A DNA stretch of 42,046 nt from Actinomycetes bacterium (GTDB lineage: Bacteria; Actinomycetota; Acidimicrobiia; Acidimicrobiales; Palsa-688), in NCBI GenBank assembly GCA_021838445.1, contig JAKCDU010000028.1, forward strand, positions 1 through 42,046, read 5' to 3'. Of this stretch, positions 41,301-42,046 are shown in pieces (position 1 is the stretch's first letter; every line of letters begins with the position of its first letter). A model generated the notes under the pieces. That model saw only the letters and a list, made by a program, of their open reading frames with translations, was not told where the DNA came from and did no database searches. The translations under genes were made by a program, and so were the position numbers.

Positions 41301-41900
41301 TCCGGCATCCTCGAGCCGGCGGTCGCCTACGGCTACTTCGCGGTGAACAGCGAAGGCGACGACCTCGTCGTGTGGAAGGACGAGACCCGGACCGCCGAAT
41401 GGCTGAGGTTCCGTTTTCCCCGACAGTCGGCCGATCCGTGGCTGTCGGTGGCCGACTTCTTCCGATCCGTCGACTCCGGCGAGCGCGACTACGCGGCCTT
41501 CCACGTGGTCACCATGGGTGCCAAGGTGTCGGAGGAGGCCGCCCTCCTCTTCGCCGCGGACCGCTATCAGGACTACCTCCACCTGCACGGCCTCGGGGTG
41601 GAGATGACCGAGGCTCTCGCCGAGTACTGGCACCTGCGGATCAGGACCGAGTGGGGTTTCGCCTCCGAGGACGGTCCGAGCCTCGGCGGACTGTTCCGCC
41701 AGCAGTACCGCGGCGGACGCTATTCGTGGGGCTACCCCGCCTGCCCCGATCTCGAGGACAATTCCAAGTGCGCCGAGTTGGTCGGGGCCGATCGCGTAGG
41801 GGTCGCGGTCAGCGAGGAGACCTCGTGGCAGTTCCACCCCGAGCAAACGACGGCGGCCATCATCTGCCACCACCCCCAGGCCAAGTATTTCGTCGTCTGA
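38382..41900 (+). CDS. metH: Methionine synthase, cobalamin-dependent
   Basis: MetH moves a methyl group from 5-methyltetrahydrofolate through cobalamin to homocysteine. The 1172-aa product has all four modules: homocysteine-binding barrel (residues ~1-310; zinc Cys in NCATGP and GGCCGT), pterin-binding domain (~330-610, VGERTNANGSKKF), cobalamin domain (~640-880; cap, then GDVHDIGKN at ~734 with the cobalt-ligand His), and the reactivation domain (~900-1172, binds SAM). GTG 38382 is supported by the TACCCT box 8 bases upstream and by the N-terminal length. The longer frame to 37890 is the shadow of the adenosyltransferase gene. Confidence 0.97.
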   Translation: MSTQSEYLDAVRERVVIFDGATGTNLQLRQLGPEDFGGAALEGCNEILVDTRPDVIADLHRSFFDVGSDVVETDSFGSLPWVLAEYGIESRTLELATKAARLARREADVAAARSGTTKWVAGSLGPGTKIASLGQITFAEQRDGYQLAARGLLDGGVDLFIIETVQDLLQAKAAIIGCRRAMAEAGRQVPLQVQVTIETTGRMLMGTEIGAALTTLDALRPDVIGLNCATGPAEMSEHLRYLSRYCRVPISVLPNAGLPSVVDGRMHYDLTPDQLAEHLARFVSEYGVTVVGGCCGTSPDHLRAVVDACRDRRPAARTPEKDPGVASIYSHVPYDQSPSFLVVGERTNANGSKKFREAMLADDWDTCVAMARDAVRDGAHVLDVCVDYTGEDGVADMHEVASRFATQATLPIMLDSTEPAVIETGLQLIAGKPLLNSVNLEDGDAVGTRLDRFLTLARDYGAAVVCTCIDTEGQARTAEWKLRAARAIYDLAVDRYGLAPEDLLFDPLVLPISTGMEESRRDGIETIEGIRLIKEAMPGVGTIVGLSNVSFGLSPAARHALNSVFLHECQNAGLDAAIVHAARIVPLNQLDQRVVEVCLDLIYDRRDPAAGYDPLAELLQLFEGVAAAGVQREDRSGWSVERRLEQRIIDGDRDGLEADLDAALGEGWAALDVINGPLLGGMKTVGELFGSGQMQLPFVLQSAETMKTAVAHLEPHMDKTDDGGKGRIVLATVKGDVHDIGKNLVDIIFTNNGYEVHNLGIKVSLTEMIEAAQKVRADAIGMSGLLVKSTLIMRENLLELNERGLAATTPVILGGAALTRTYVERDLRSEYAGKLFYGKDAFEGLHTMDRLMELKRSGIDDPDFGRELPEGRSGAEVGSRAVRAARRSAAAVADAPPRAPSVTTDNELFTPPFVGSRVERGIPLDDIATFVNETALFRGQWGYRPDKSVGETDDGFRVRLRAELRAQLAAARSSGILEPAVAYGYFAVNSEGDDLVVWKDETRTAEWLRFRFPRQSADPWLSVADFFRSVDSGERDYAAFHVVTMGAKVSEEAALLFAADRYQDYLHLHGLGVEMTEALAEYWHLRIRTEWGFASEDGPSLGGLFRQQYRGGRYSWGYPACPDLEDNSKCAELVGADRVGVAVSEETSWQFHPEQTTAAIICHHPQAKYFVV

Positions 41901-41924
41901 CCCCGTTCGGGGCCGGAGGCGCCG

Positions 41925-41963
41925 GTTGCGGCCGCGGGTTGCGGCCGCGGGTTGCGGCCGCGG
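41925..41963. repeat. Three tandem 13-bp GC-rich repeats after metH
   Basis: GTTGCGGCCGCGG is repeated exactly at 41925, 41938 and 41951, followed by a scrambled partial copy to about 41980. They begin 25 bases after the metH stop. Confidence 0.85.
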
Positions 41964-41986
41964 CCGGCGGCCGCGGGTTGGCCCGC

Positions 41987-42040
41987 GAACGGTTCTGAAT
42001 CTACGAACGGTTCTGAATCTACGAACGGTTGTGAATCTAC
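41987..42040. repeat. Three tandem 18-bp repeats at the right edge
   Basis: GAACGGTTCTGAATCTAC occurs at 41987 and 42005 exactly, and at 42023 with one change (C to G). The units are AT-richer than the surroundings. The window ends 6 bases later. The unit length equals that of the array at 26476, but the sequences are unrelated. Confidence 0.9.
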
Positions 42041-42046
42041 GGTCCC

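Overview
The window is dense, very GC-rich bacterial chromosome with no gene-free stretch over 300 bases. Gene content (DUF2630, LCP protein with LytR_C tail, SCP-x-like thiolase plus DUF35 partner, EgtB/EgtD, actinobacterial-type LeuB, PduO-type adenosyltransferase) and the many apparently leaderless genes point to a high-GC Actinomycetota. An Acidimicrobiia-like lineage is my best inference, not proven here. No phage, transposase, CRISPR array or rRNA gene is visible.

Layout. 1-1083: small conserved-looking hypothetical genes, at least one frameshifted, on the 3' side of a tRNA-Gln(CTG). 1085-3600 (-): tRNA-Gln, gltX, a group 2 sigma-70 factor. 3723-5109: DUF2630 gene and a tyrosine phosphatase, convergent on a 17-bp perfect hairpin. 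5174-7951 (-): coupled operon of an Ltp2-like thiolase homologue, a DUF35 protein and a CoA-transferase homologue, all with changed hallmark residues. 8098-10360 (-): ergothioneine genes egtB-egtD; divergent HDAC-family deacetylase. 11529-13373 (-): PAS-GAF histidine kinase and a small coupled ORF. 13464-15752 (+): LCP cell-wall ligase and a TetR regulator. 15791-17578 (-): ABC-F ATPase. 17816-22542 (+): GGDEF-EAL protein, MFS transporter, aldo/keto reductase. 22573-24729: divergent acyl-CoA dehydrogenase and fabD. 24767-30654 (-): leuB-ilvE-cimA-unknown, then, after seven 18-bp repeats, an acyl-CoA synthetase. 30815-36122 (+): greA, degenerate GH15 protein, tldD-tldE. 36136-38246 (-): pduO-type adenosyltransferase and pepA. 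38382-41900 (+): metH, followed by two tandem-repeat blocks at the right edge.

The most interesting signal is in front of leuB-ilvE-cimA. A TACACT -10 box sits 6 nt before a 15-codon ORF (30778-30731, minus strand) rich in Val/Ile codons, including adjacent GTA-ATT. Its stop codon abuts a perfect 12-bp hairpin followed by TTTCT, and an upstream segment can pair with the hairpin's 5' arm instead. This has the layout of a ribosome-mediated attenuator with a leaderless leader peptide for branched-chain amino acid genes. More broadly, TANNNT boxes lie 6-12 nt upstream of many first-in-operon start codons here, so leaderless translation is probably common in this genome.
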